This document shows, in pieces, positions 1 to 7,587 of a DNA stretch of 18,638 bases. Made by a program: the position numbers and the translations under genes. The stretch covers positions 1-18,638 of the forward strand of contig JAIPBY010000018.1 in the NCBI GenBank assembly GCA_021738605.1, given 5' to 3'. The DNA is from Chitinophagaceae bacterium (GTDB taxonomy: Bacteria; Bacteroidota; Bacteroidia; Chitinophagales; Chitinophagaceae). How positions within the stretch are numbered: position 1 is the first letter of the stretch; each line of letters opens with the position of its first letter. The notes beneath the pieces were generated by a model that saw only the letters and a program-made list of their open reading frames with translations, was not told the origin of the DNA and ran no database searches.

Positions 1-569
1 TGACCAAGGTGGACTATTATTTCACCAAGGCCATCGATGCAGATACAACGATCACCAACAAGGTAGATTATACCCGCAAGGCAGCTGATTTCTTCAAGAA
101 ATCCGGCAATACGGTAAAATCTGCTGAATGGTTGACCAAGGTATTGACCATCAACCCCAAGCTCAGCAAAGTTGATCTTTACAATGCAGGCTTTGAGAAT
201 TTCAAGGCCACCCAGTACAAAAGGGCGGACAGCATTTTCACCATCTACAAGACCAATTATCCTGCTGAAGTATATGGGCACTACTGGTCTTTCCGCTCAT
301 TGTCTGTGATTGATTCCACCATGGAGCAGGGCCTGGCGATAGCCGATTGTGAAAAATTCATCTCCATTGCTGAAGCAGAGAAGGCAAAGAACAAAAGTAC
401 TTTGATCACTGCTTATGGATACCTGGCCTCTTACAATGCCAACATCAAGAAGGACCTTGCCGGAGCAGCCACTTTCCTGGACAAGATCATTGAAATTGAT
501 CCCAATAACCAAGATGCGATTAAAAACAGGGACATCATCCAAAAGGCATTGGCCGCTCCAAAAAAATAA
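1..569 (+). CDS. TPR-repeat protein, 3' part (5' end outside window)
   Basis: The reading frame is open from the first full codon (position 3) and ends at TAA 567-569, so this is the C-terminal part of a longer protein; an in-frame GTG at 9 is not a convincing start. The visible 188 or so residues are helical and repeat-like. Blocks such as SAEWLTKVLTINPK and GAATFLDKIIEIDPNNQDA have the TPR pattern of a small residue, aromatic or large hydrophobic residues, and a closing Asp/Asn-Pro turn. TPR domains are protein-interaction scaffolds, and nothing here names a partner. No membrane segment is visible in this part; a signal peptide, if any, would lie outside the window. The gene has its own terminator and is therefore probably transcribed separately from the nuo operon. 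The TPR call is fairly secure; the cellular role is unknown. Confidence 0.8.
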   Translation, partial: TKVDYYFTKAIDADTTITNKVDYTRKAADFFKKSGNTVKSAEWLTKVLTINPKLSKVDLYNAGFENFKATQYKRADSIFTIYKTNYPAEVYGHYWSFRSLSVIDSTMEQGLAIADCEKFISIAEAEKAKNKSTLITAYGYLASYNANIKKDLAGAATFLDKIIEIDPNNQDAIKNRDIIQKALAAPKK

Positions 570-591
570 GTTGTAGAATAGCGTATTTCCC

Positions 592-622
592 AAAGGCCAG
601 GTAAATCACCTGGCCTTTTTTT
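592..622 (+). terminator. Rho-independent terminator after the TPR gene
   Basis: A perfect 11-bp stem (592-602 with 608-618, core GGCCAGGT/ACCTGGCC) closes a 5-nt AAATC loop and runs into seven T residues (616-622). It begins 22 bp after the TPR stop codon and lies about 80 bp ahead of the nuoA promoter candidate. It should insulate the complex I operon from upstream transcription. Confidence 0.92.
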
Positions 623-702
623 GTGCCCAATCTTGGGTCATAAAATACATTTATCTATCTGCATTTATATGATTCTTTTTCCATTTACATCCCGTTTTTG
701 CC

Positions 703-710
703 TATTTTTG
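703..710 (+). promoter_or_regulatory. Candidate Bacteroidota-type -7 element for the nuo operon
   Basis: TATTTTTG matches the Bacteroidota -7 consensus TAnnTTTG in every fixed position. It lies after the TPR terminator and 19 bp before the nuoA ATG at 730, in an A/T-rich stretch (about 623-729) with no gene. The expected -33 TTTG is not clear: only a T-run at 676-680 is near the right distance. Transcription would start near 715-718, leaving a leader of about 12-15 nt. The heptamer TTTTTGC occurs twice here, at 695-701 and 705-711, exactly 10 bp apart. Confidence 0.5.
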
Positions 711-729
711 CGCATTGAAATTTATACCC

Positions 730-1146
730 ATGATAAGGACGTTTTTCCTGCAAGCGCAAGCCATTGGACAGAACCCCGAGATCAGCAGAGCAAGCGACTA
801 TTTGCCCATCGGAATACAGTTCCTTTTTGCGGTTGGCTTGGTCACGGTGATGATCTTCGGATCACAGCTCCTTGGGCCCAAACGCATGACCTCAGACAAA
901 CTCCAGGTATTTGAAAGTGGCATTGAGCAATTCGGTAATGCCCGCCAACCCATGGCCATCAAGTATTTTCTGGTTGCCATTCTCTTTGTTTTGTTTGACG
1001 TAGAGGTCATTTTCTTTTATCCCTATGCAGTCAATTTCCGGGGATTGGGATGGGATGGATTCATGGCCGTGCTGATGTTTGTCGGCTTCTTTCTGGCTGG
1101 CTTCATTTATATCATCAAAAAAGGTGCCCTGCACTGGGAAGAATAA
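730..1146 (+). CDS. nuoA: NADH-quinone oxidoreductase subunit A
   Basis: NuoA (ND3 homologue) is a small membrane subunit of complex I next to the quinone cavity. The 138-residue product has three membrane segments (about 25-47, 77-98, 110-130). It also has the family signature: the loop FESGIEQFGNARQPM (61-75), then the second helix with LFDVEVIFFYPYA (88-100), whose acidic residues are conserved. The loop carries Ser where mitochondrial ND3 has Cys. An in-frame TTG at 715 would add five residues, but it sits at or before the predicted transcription start, so ATG 730 is preferred. It is the first gene of the 14-gene operon, with nuoB following after 15 bp. Confidence 0.95.
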   Translation: MIRTFFLQAQAIGQNPEISRASDYLPIGIQFLFAVGLVTVMIFGSQLLGPKRMTSDKLQVFESGIEQFGNARQPMAIKYFLVAILFVLFDVEVIFFYPYAVNFRGLGWDGFMAVLMFVGFFLAGFIYIIKKGALHWEE

Positions 1147-1161
1147 AATAAACTATTGTAT

Positions 1162-1749
1162 ATGTCGCGTCCTGTTCGGTTCAACATGATTCAAAAAGAC
1201 ACTTCAGACCTTGGCATCAACAATGTCCAGCTTCCTGAAGGGCATATGGGAGAGGGCTTTTTTGCCACTTCCCTTGACAAGGTTGTGGGTTTGGCCAGGA
1301 AGAATTCCATGTGGCCCCTGCCTTTTGCAACCTCCTGTTGTGGCATCGAATTTATGGCCACCATGGGTTCACACTACGACCTCTCCAGGTTTGGTTCTGA
1401 GCGTGTGGGTTTTTCCCCCCGCCAGTGCGACCTTTTGATGGTCATGGGAACCATTGCAAAGAAAATGGGCCCGGTCCTTCGCCAGGTTTACCTGCAGATG
1501 GCGGAACCCCGCTGGGTGATGGCTGTTGGTGCCTGTGCTTCCAGTGGTGGAATATTTGATACCTATTCAGTGCTGCAGGGCATTGACCAGGTTATTCCGG
1601 TGGATGTATATGTTCCCGGATGCCCTCCAAGACCAGAAGCCATCATTGATGGTGTGTTGAGGATTCAGGAACTGGTGCAAAACGAATCACTCAGGAGAAG
1701 AACCGGTGACCAATACAAGGCCTTGCTGGATGGATACGGTATTCAATAA
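1162..1749 (+). CDS. nuoB: NADH-quinone oxidoreductase subunit B (cluster N2 subunit)
   Basis: NuoB (PSST) carries the terminal [4Fe-4S] cluster N2, which passes electrons to quinone at the junction of the peripheral and membrane arms. In this 195-residue product the four N2 ligands are visible: the tandem Cys59-Cys60 in ATSCCGIEFM, Cys125 in GACASSGG, and Cys154 in VPGCPPRPE. Other family motifs are present, including SRFGSERVGFSPRQCD (75-90) and MGPVLRQVYLQM (102-113). ATG 1162 is chosen over the in-frame TTG at 1156, which would add only Met-Tyr. The soluble chain has no clear membrane helix, as expected. It is the second gene of the operon, 22 bp before nuoC. Confidence 0.97.
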   Translation: MSRPVRFNMIQKDTSDLGINNVQLPEGHMGEGFFATSLDKVVGLARKNSMWPLPFATSCCGIEFMATMGSHYDLSRFGSERVGFSPRQCDLLMVMGTIAKKMGPVLRQVYLQMAEPRWVMAVGACASSGGIFDTYSVLQGIDQVIPVDVYVPGCPPRPEAIIDGVLRIQELVQNESLRRRTGDQYKALLDGYGIQ

Positions 1750-1771
1750 GGCAGGATCAAAAAAAACAATT

Positions 1772-2275
1772 ATGTCCCTTACTCACGAGACGATAAAAGA
1801 AACATTGGTTGCACAATTTGGCGACAAGATACTGGCTTGGGAGGAATCCTATGGCATGGCATGCTTTACTGTGCAAGCTGATCATAACCTGAAGGTGCTC
1901 ACTTTTATGAACGATGACCCTGCAATGGGTTTTCAGTTCCTTACTGATTTGACAGGCGTTCATTACCCCGACAGGAAAGGGGAAGAAATTGCGGTTGTGT
2001 ACCACCTGCACAACCTAAAAGAAAATATACGCCTGCGCATGAAAATCTATGTTCCCGTTGAAAAGCCTGATGTATATACTGCAACAGGATTGTTCAGTGG
2101 TGCCAACTGGATGGAGCGTGAGACCTTTGATTTCTATGGAGTGAACTTTGTAGGACATCCCGACCTGAGGAGGATATTGAATGTGGATGAGATGGATTAT
2201 TTCCCTTTGAGGAAAGAGTTTCCGTTGGAAGACCAGACAAGGATTGACAAGGACGACGAAATGTTTGGCAGATAA
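1772..2275 (+). CDS. nuoC: NADH-quinone oxidoreductase subunit C
   Basis: NuoC (30-kDa subunit) is a cofactor-free structural protein of the connecting module that packs against NuoD. The 167-residue product has the diagnostic run ERETFDFYGVNFVGHP (115-130) followed by DLRRIL and PLRKEFPLE (145-153). The frame stays open upstream to 1706, overlapping the end of nuoB, but ATG 1772 is chosen because it gives the usual N-terminus and follows an A-rich leader (about 1759-1768). NuoC and NuoD are separate here, unlike the fused NuoCD of Escherichia coli. The spacer to nuoD is 14 bp. Confidence 0.95.
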   Translation: MSLTHETIKETLVAQFGDKILAWEESYGMACFTVQADHNLKVLTFMNDDPAMGFQFLTDLTGVHYPDRKGEEIAVVYHLHNLKENIRLRMKIYVPVEKPDVYTATGLFSGANWMERETFDFYGVNFVGHPDLRRILNVDEMDYFPLRKEFPLEDQTRIDKDDEMFGR

Positions 2276-2289
2276 ATACAATCAAGATT

Positions 2290-3516
2290 ATGCTCGAACA
2301 AGGCAATATACATTTACCGGAAGGATCTATTGAGAAGCAGACCACCACGCTGAACCTTGGTCCAACCCATCCTGCAACCCATGGTGTTTTTCAGAATATC
2401 CTGGAAATGGATGGAGAGCGCATCATCAAGGCTGAATCCACTGTGGGGTATATCCACAGGGCTTTTGAGAAGATTGCTGAACGCCGGCCACTCTACCAGA
2501 TCACCACCCTGACAGACAGGTTGAATTATTGTTCCTCCCCATTGAACAACATGGGATGGCACCTGACCTGCGAAAAGCTCCTGGGCGTTAAAACGCCCAA
2601 GCGTGTTGATTACCTGCGTGTAATCATCATGGAACTTTCCAGGATTTCAGACCACCTTATTTGTAATTCCATTGTAGGTGTGGATACCGGTGCGTATACC
2701 GGCTTCCTTTATGTGATGCAATACCGTGAGCTGATCTATGAAGTGTATGAGGAGGTTTGCGGCTCCCGTCTGACCACCAACATGGGAAGGATTGGCGGAT
2801 TTGAGCGCAATTTTTCAGATGTGGCCTTCCAGAAAATCGAAAAATTCCTGGCAGAGTTTCCTGGGGTTTGGAAAGAGTTTGAAAACCTTTTCAACCGCAA
2901 CAGGATCTTCATTGAAAGAACAGTGGGAACAGGTGCCATCTCTGCCGAAAGGGCTTTGAATTATGGCTTCACAGGGCCCAACCTGCGTGCTGCGGGAGTA
3001 GATTATGATGTGCGTGTTCATTCACCTTATTCTTCCTACGAAGATTTTGATTTCATCATTCCAGTTGGTACTACCGGCGACAACAACGACCGTTTCCAGG
3101 TAAGGAACGAAGAGATCTGGCAATCACTCAGCATTATCCGCCAGGCCTACCAGAAAGTACAGGCATTCAAGGGCACGGAGGCGGATGTTTACCATGCAGA
3201 TGCACCGGAATACTACCTTCCTGCCAAGGCGGATGTATATACCAAAATGGAAGCACTGATCTACCATTTCAAGATTGTGATGGGAGAAACAGAAATTCCT
3301 GCCGGTGAGGTTTACCAGAGCATCGAAGGTGGTAATGGAGAGTTGGGATTCTACCTCATCAGTGATGGAGGCAGAACCCCTTATCGCTTGCATTTCCGCA
3401 GGCCTTGTTTCATTTATTATCAGGCATATTCAGAGATCGTGAAAGATACCATGCTTAGTGACGCTATCGTAACATTGAGCAGTCTTAACCTGATCGCTGG
3501 AGAAATGGACGCATAA
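2290..3516 (+). CDS. nuoD: NADH-quinone oxidoreductase subunit D
   Basis: NuoD (49-kDa subunit, related to the large subunit of [NiFe]-hydrogenases) forms the quinone-reduction pocket together with NuoB. The 408-residue product is of normal length. It shows LNLGPTHPATHG (21-32), which holds the conserved His residues of the quinone site, then GYIHRAFEKIAE (53-64) and TDRLNY (75-80). It ends with the family-typical IAGEMDA. The hydrogenase-type metal-binding Cys pairs are absent, as expected for a complex I subunit. It lies 14 bp after nuoC and 15 bp before nuoE. Confidence 0.97.
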   Translation: MLEQGNIHLPEGSIEKQTTTLNLGPTHPATHGVFQNILEMDGERIIKAESTVGYIHRAFEKIAERRPLYQITTLTDRLNYCSSPLNNMGWHLTCEKLLGVKTPKRVDYLRVIIMELSRISDHLICNSIVGVDTGAYTGFLYVMQYRELIYEVYEEVCGSRLTTNMGRIGGFERNFSDVAFQKIEKFLAEFPGVWKEFENLFNRNRIFIERTVGTGAISAERALNYGFTGPNLRAAGVDYDVRVHSPYSSYEDFDFIIPVGTTGDNNDRFQVRNEEIWQSLSIIRQAYQKVQAFKGTEADVYHADAPEYYLPAKADVYTKMEALIYHFKIVMGETEIPAGEVYQSIEGGNGELGFYLISDGGRTPYRLHFRRPCFIYYQAYSEIVKDTMLSDAIVTLSSLNLIAGEMDA

Positions 3517-3531
3517 AGCAAAACAAAACCA

Positions 3532-4020
3532 ATGGTAAAGTTTTCAGAAGATAAGTTGAAGGAGGTGCAGTCGATGATCGACCGCTATCCTGAGGGCAAA
3601 CAGAAGAGTGCATTGATACCTCTTTTGCATCTAGCACAGGAAGAATTTGGTGGATGGTTGAGTGCAGAAACCATGGACTATGTAGGCTCCCTGCTGGGCA
3701 TTGAGCCGATTGAAGTATACGAGGTGGCTACGTTTTACAGCATGTACAACCTACAACCCGTTGGCAAGCATGTTTTCGAAGTTTGTCACACAGGTCCATG
3801 CATGCTCAAGGGCAGTGATGACATCATCGGATACATCAAGTCAACATTGGGCATCAAGGTGGGTGAAACCACTGCTGATGGCATGTTCACCCTCAAAACG
3901 GTGGAATGTCTTGGCGCCTGTGGCTATGCCCCAATGATGCAAATGGGCATCGATTACAGGGAGCACCTGACCGAAACCAAAGTAGATGAGATCATCGCAG
4001 CCTGTAGAAACAAACAATAA
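3532..4020 (+). CDS. nuoE: NADH-quinone oxidoreductase subunit E ([2Fe-2S] N1a)
   Basis: NuoE (24-kDa subunit) has a thioredoxin-like fold and holds cluster N1a beside the FMN of NuoF. The 162-residue product has the exact ligand spacing C-x4-C-x35-C-x3-C: Cys85 and Cys90 in VCHTGPC, and Cys126 and Cys130 in ECLGACGYAP. The N-terminal helical bundle with EVATFYSMYNL (64-74) is also typical. Its presence with nuoF shows that this complex can use NADH, unlike the 11-subunit versions without the dehydrogenase module. The spacers are 15 bp to nuoD and 24 bp to nuoF. Confidence 0.96.
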   Translation: MVKFSEDKLKEVQSMIDRYPEGKQKSALIPLLHLAQEEFGGWLSAETMDYVGSLLGIEPIEVYEVATFYSMYNLQPVGKHVFEVCHTGPCMLKGSDDIIGYIKSTLGIKVGETTADGMFTLKTVECLGACGYAPMMQMGIDYREHLTETKVDEIIAACRNKQ

Positions 4021-4044
4021 GAAGACCAGTAAAGCATAAGCAAA

Positions 4045-5394
4045 ATGGCAACAAAATTATTATTAGCAAAAGCCCACGTAGAAGGGATTCGTCACTTCGA
4101 AGTTTACAGGAGGGAAGGTGGATACGCTGCGGTAGAAAAGGCCCTGAAAATGGAGCCGGCTGCCATCGTTGAGGAGGTAAAGAAAAGTGGATTGCGTGGC
4201 AGGGGTGGTGCAGGATTTCCTGCCGGAATGAAATGGAGTTTCCTTGCCAAACCAGAGGGGGTCCCCCGTTACCTGGTCTGCAACGCAGATGAATCTGAAC
4301 CAGGAACATTCAAGGACAGGTACCTGATGGAATTTCTTCCTCACCTCCTGATCGAAGGCCTGGTTGTTTCATCTTTTGCACTGGGCAGCAACCGCACTTA
4401 TATTTACATCCGTGGGGAATATGCATGGATCGTTGGCATCCTTGAACAGGCCATTGCAGAAGCCAAACAAAACGGCTTCCTTGGAAAGAATATCTTGGGT
4501 TCAGGATTTGATTGTGAAATTTATGTGCAACGCGGTGCAGGCGCCTATATATGTGGTGAGGAAACAGCCCTGATTGAATCCTTGGAAGGAAAGCGCGGCA
4601 ATCCTCGGATCAAGCCTCCCTTCCCCGCCATCAAAGGCCTCTGGGACTGCCCAACGGTGGTCAACAACGTTGAAACCCTTGCTGCTGTAGTTCCCATCAT
4701 GAACATGGGTGGAGAAGAATATGCCAAGATTGGTGTTGGTCGCTCAACCGGAACAAAATTGATCTCTGCCTGCGGCAACATCAACAAGCCTGGGGTATAC
4801 GAAATAGACATGACCATTTCTGTAGAAGAGTTTATCTACAGCGATGAATACTGTGGTGGAATTGCCAATGGCAAAAAGCTGAAGGCCTGTATCCCCGGTG
4901 GCTCCTCTGTTCCCATACTTCCTGCCAATCTTTTGTTGACAACAGCAAAAGGAGAGCCCCGCCTGATGAACTATGAAAGCCTTGCTGATGGAGGGTTTGC
5001 TACTGGTTCAATGTTGGGATCCGGCGGATTCATCGTCCTCGACGAAGACCAATGCATCGTAAAGAATACGCTTACACTTGCCCGTTTCTACAGGCATGAG
5101 AGTTGCGGACAGTGTTCACCTTGCAGGGAAGGTACCGGATGGATGGAAAAAATCCTTGGTAAAATTGAAAGTGGAAAAGGTGCCATCAGTGACATCGATT
5201 TGTTGTGGGATATCCAACGCAAGATCGAAGGCAATACCATTTGCCCATTGGGTGATGCAGCAGCATGGCCTGTTGCAGCAGCCATCAGGCATTTCAGGGA
5301 TGAATTTGAGTGGCATGTCAACAATCCGGAATTGTGCCAGACACAAAACTTTGGATTGGCACATTATGCAGATCCCATCCATGTTCCAGCATAA
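4045..5394 (+). CDS. nuoF: NADH-quinone oxidoreductase subunit F (FMN, [4Fe-4S] N3)
   Basis: NuoF (51-kDa subunit) binds NADH and FMN, takes the hydride, and passes electrons to cluster N3. In this 449-residue product the glycine-rich nucleotide motif LRGRGGAGFPAGMKW (50-64) is followed by CNADESEPGTFKDR (79-92). The further FMN/NADH-site segment GAYICGEETALIESLEGKRG (167-185) is also present. The N3 ligands have the exact spacing C-x2-C-x2-C-x39-C: Cys354, Cys357 and Cys360 in SCGQCSPC, and Cys400 in TICPLGD. The start at ATG 4045 follows an A-rich leader. All catalytic features are intact. nuoG follows after 30 bp. Confidence 0.97.
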   Translation: MATKLLLAKAHVEGIRHFEVYRREGGYAAVEKALKMEPAAIVEEVKKSGLRGRGGAGFPAGMKWSFLAKPEGVPRYLVCNADESEPGTFKDRYLMEFLPHLLIEGLVVSSFALGSNRTYIYIRGEYAWIVGILEQAIAEAKQNGFLGKNILGSGFDCEIYVQRGAGAYICGEETALIESLEGKRGNPRIKPPFPAIKGLWDCPTVVNNVETLAAVVPIMNMGGEEYAKIGVGRSTGTKLISACGNINKPGVYEIDMTISVEEFIYSDEYCGGIANGKKLKACIPGGSSVPILPANLLLTTAKGEPRLMNYESLADGGFATGSMLGSGGFIVLDEDQCIVKNTLTLARFYRHESCGQCSPCREGTGWMEKILGKIESGKGAISDIDLLWDIQRKIEGNTICPLGDAAAWPVAAAIRHFRDEFEWHVNNPELCQTQNFGLAHYADPIHVPA

Positions 5395-5424
5395 GTAAGG
5401 GTTAAGTCTCTTTAAAAAAAATAT

Positions 5425-6522
5425 ATGGCCGAAGCAGTCAAAACAGTAAAAGTCACGATAGATAACATCACAGTGGATGTGCCCGTTGGAACAACCATCC
5501 TGCAGGCAGCGCGCATGATTGGTGGTGATGTTGTTCCTCCTGCAATGTGTTATTACAGCAAACTGCAGGGCAGTGGCGGCAAGTGCCGTACCTGTCTGGT
5601 GGAAGTAAGCAAGGGCAGCGAAGCGGATCCCCGTCCTATGCCTAAGCTGGTAGCCAGTTGCAGGACTGGTGTGATGGATGGCATGGAAGTGAAAAACATG
5701 ACCAGTCCAAAAGTGGAAGATGCCAGAAATGGTGTTGTTGAATTCCTCTTGTTGAACCATCCCCTTGATTGCCCCGTTTGTGACCAGGCAGGAGAATGCC
5801 ATTTGCAGGATCTGGGATACCAGCACGGAAAACAAGGAACCCGTTATGAGTTCAAGCGCAGGACTTTTGAGAAGCACGATCTTGGCCCTTATATTCAATT
5901 GCACATGACCCGTTGCATCCTTTGTTACAGGTGTGTGTTTACTGCAGACCAACTCACAGACAAAAGATCTCATGGCATCTTGAGCAGGGGAGACCATGCT
6001 GAAATTGCTACCTACATAGAAAAATCACTCGACAATAATTTCATTGGAAATGTCATCGATGTTTGTCCGGTTGGGGCCCTCACCGACAAGACCTTCCGTT
6101 TCAAAAACCGTGTTTGGTTCACCAAGCCCGTCAATGCGCACAGGGAATGTAAGTGCTGCTCTGGCAAGGTTACGCTTTGGCAACGCGGCGAAGAGGTTTT
6201 GCGTGTAACAGCAAGAAAGGACCAGTGGGGTGAAGTGGAAGAGTGGATTTGCAATGAGTGTCGTTTTGAAAAAAAGAAAACAACAGACTGGACCATTGAA
6301 GGTCCCACACATGTAAGCAGGCATTCTGTGATTTCACAGGGGCATTACGAAAACACGATAAAACCCAAAGAGACCTTTACTGCAGTGCATGGCGGAAGGA
6401 ATCCACAGTTGTTGATGGACATCCACAGTGTAAGTGAAGTGAATGATCCTTCGATAGATCTCAGCCAAATCAATGGCCCCGCCACCAGCGATGTATATAA
6501 CCATTCAACCAAACAAGCATGA
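5425..6522 (+). CDS. nuoG: NADH-quinone oxidoreductase subunit G, short form without molybdopterin domain
   Basis: NuoG is the Fe-S wire subunit of the NADH module. This copy has 365 residues, against roughly 700-900 in proteins that carry the molybdopterin-oxidoreductase-like domain. Visible ligands are N1b (Cys42, Cys54, Cys57, Cys79), the His-Cys3 cluster N5 (His112, Cys116, Cys119, Cys125), and N4 (Cys164, Cys167, Cys170, Cys214 in DVCPVGALT). A short Cys-rich segment follows, ECKCCSGK (241-248) and WICNECRF (274-281), where the N7 domain begins in long homologues. The spacing differs from that domain and gives two C-x2-C pairs. A polar tail with several His ends the chain. The stop overlaps the nuoH start by 4 bp, so no missing domain is hidden downstream. 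Short NuoG proteins are, from memory, usual in Bacteroidota. Confidence 0.93.
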   Translation: MAEAVKTVKVTIDNITVDVPVGTTILQAARMIGGDVVPPAMCYYSKLQGSGGKCRTCLVEVSKGSEADPRPMPKLVASCRTGVMDGMEVKNMTSPKVEDARNGVVEFLLLNHPLDCPVCDQAGECHLQDLGYQHGKQGTRYEFKRRTFEKHDLGPYIQLHMTRCILCYRCVFTADQLTDKRSHGILSRGDHAEIATYIEKSLDNNFIGNVIDVCPVGALTDKTFRFKNRVWFTKPVNAHRECKCCSGKVTLWQRGEEVLRVTARKDQWGEVEEWICNECRFEKKKTTDWTIEGPTHVSRHSVISQGHYENTIKPKETFTAVHGGRNPQLLMDIHSVSEVNDPSIDLSQINGPATSDVYNHSTKQA

Positions 6523-7583
6523 TCACGATGGATTTGTTGGCGATAGACCTTGCGTACGGACTCGAAAAATTATTGTTGATTGGTGGTATCATCACGGTAT
6601 CCCTGATTGTTGCCATGTATACTACTTATGCTGAAAGAAAAGTGGCGGCCTGGATGCAAGACCGCCGAGGTCCAAACAGGGCAGGTCCCTTTGGATTGCT
6701 CCAGCCGGTGGCAGATGGTTTGAAACTTTTTTTCAAAGAAGAGATCATTCCGCTGACTTCCAACAAAACATTGTTTGTACTTGGCCCAGCCCTGGCCATG
6801 GTTACAGCGATGCTCACCAGTGCAGTTATTCCCTGGGGAAGCAGCATCCATATTTTTGGTCGTGATGTGAGCCTCCAAATCGCTGACGTGAACATAGGAA
6901 TTCTCTATGTTTTTGGGGTGGTGAGCATGGGTGTTTACGGCATCATGATCGGTGGATGGTCTTCCAACAACAAATTCTCTTTGATTGCGGCTGTTCGTGG
7001 TGCCTCACAAATCATTTCTTATGAGTTGGCCATGGGCCTTTCACTGATTGCATTGCTGATGATGACAGGCTCTTTGAGCCTCAAGACCATCGTGCAACAG
7101 CAAATGGAAGGGGGATGGAACATCATCTACCAACCCCTTGGATTTTTGATTTTTCTGATTTGTGTATTTGCAGAGTGCAACAGAACACCCTTTGATCTTC
7201 CTGAAGCGGAGAATGAATTGAACTTTGGCTACCACCAGGAATATTCATCCATGAAACTTGGCTTGTACCTGTTTTCTGAATACGTCAACATGTTCATCTC
7301 CAGCGCTGTGGTGTCAACACTTTTCTTTGGTGGGTATGACATCCCATTCGTAGATGAGGCAGCACTGTCTTTAAGCCTTGGTGCCAACACCGTTGCCCTG
7401 CTTGGGTTTGGGGCCTTGTTTACAAAAATTCTTTTCTTCCTTTTCCTCTTCATTTGGGTAAGGTGGACGATACCGAGGTTCAGGTACGATCAGTTGATGG
7501 ACCTGGGTTGGAAAAAATTAATTCCCTTGGCATTGGCCAATATGTTGATCACTGCACTGGTTATCCTGTGGTTAAATAAATAA
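6519..7583 (+). CDS. nuoH: NADH-quinone oxidoreductase subunit H
   Basis: NuoH (ND1) is the membrane subunit that forms the entry of the quinone tunnel and couples it to the proton channels. The 354-residue, multi-helix product has the family motifs YAERKVAAWMQDRRGPNRAG (37-56), LQPVADGLKLFFKE (61-74) and AECNRTPFDLPEAENEL (218-234), then FGYHQEY (236-242). The acidic and Arg residues of these cytoplasmic loops line the quinone path. The start ATG 6519 overlaps the nuoG stop as ATGA, which suggests translational coupling; a second in-frame ATG at 6528 would remove three residues. nuoI follows after 4 bp. Confidence 0.96.
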   Translation: MITMDLLAIDLAYGLEKLLLIGGIITVSLIVAMYTTYAERKVAAWMQDRRGPNRAGPFGLLQPVADGLKLFFKEEIIPLTSNKTLFVLGPALAMVTAMLTSAVIPWGSSIHIFGRDVSLQIADVNIGILYVFGVVSMGVYGIMIGGWSSNNKFSLIAAVRGASQIISYELAMGLSLIALLMMTGSLSLKTIVQQQMEGGWNIIYQPLGFLIFLICVFAECNRTPFDLPEAENELNFGYHQEYSSMKLGLYLFSEYVNMFISSAVVSTLFFGGYDIPFVDEAALSLSLGANTVALLGFGALFTKILFFLFLFIWVRWTIPRFRYDQLMDLGWKKLIPLALANMLITALVILWLNK

Positions 7584-7587
7584 TTCT

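Noticed and set aside
621..914. 97-codon + strand frame ahead of and into nuoA
   Set aside because: It starts inside the terminator tail, overlaps the promoter candidate, and reads nuoA out of frame; no family features.
910..930. Loss of the ND3-type loop cysteine in NuoA
   Set aside because: The FESG form of this loop is also found in other bacteria, including Escherichia coli as I recall, so it is not unusual.
1706..1771. Longer N-terminus for nuoC
   Set aside because: The 22 extra residues overlap the conserved end of nuoB and do not resemble a NuoC N-terminus; ATG 1772 with its A-rich leader fits better.
5116..5997. 293-codon open frame on the - strand
   Set aside because: It is antisense to the end of nuoF and the start of nuoG, both of which show exact Fe-S ligand spacing on the + strand. 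Its translation has no recognisable domain and crosses the gene junction.
6400..6522. NuoG truncated by frameshift
   Set aside because: nuoH begins within the nuoG stop codon, leaving no room for a displaced domain, and the frame is intact throughout.
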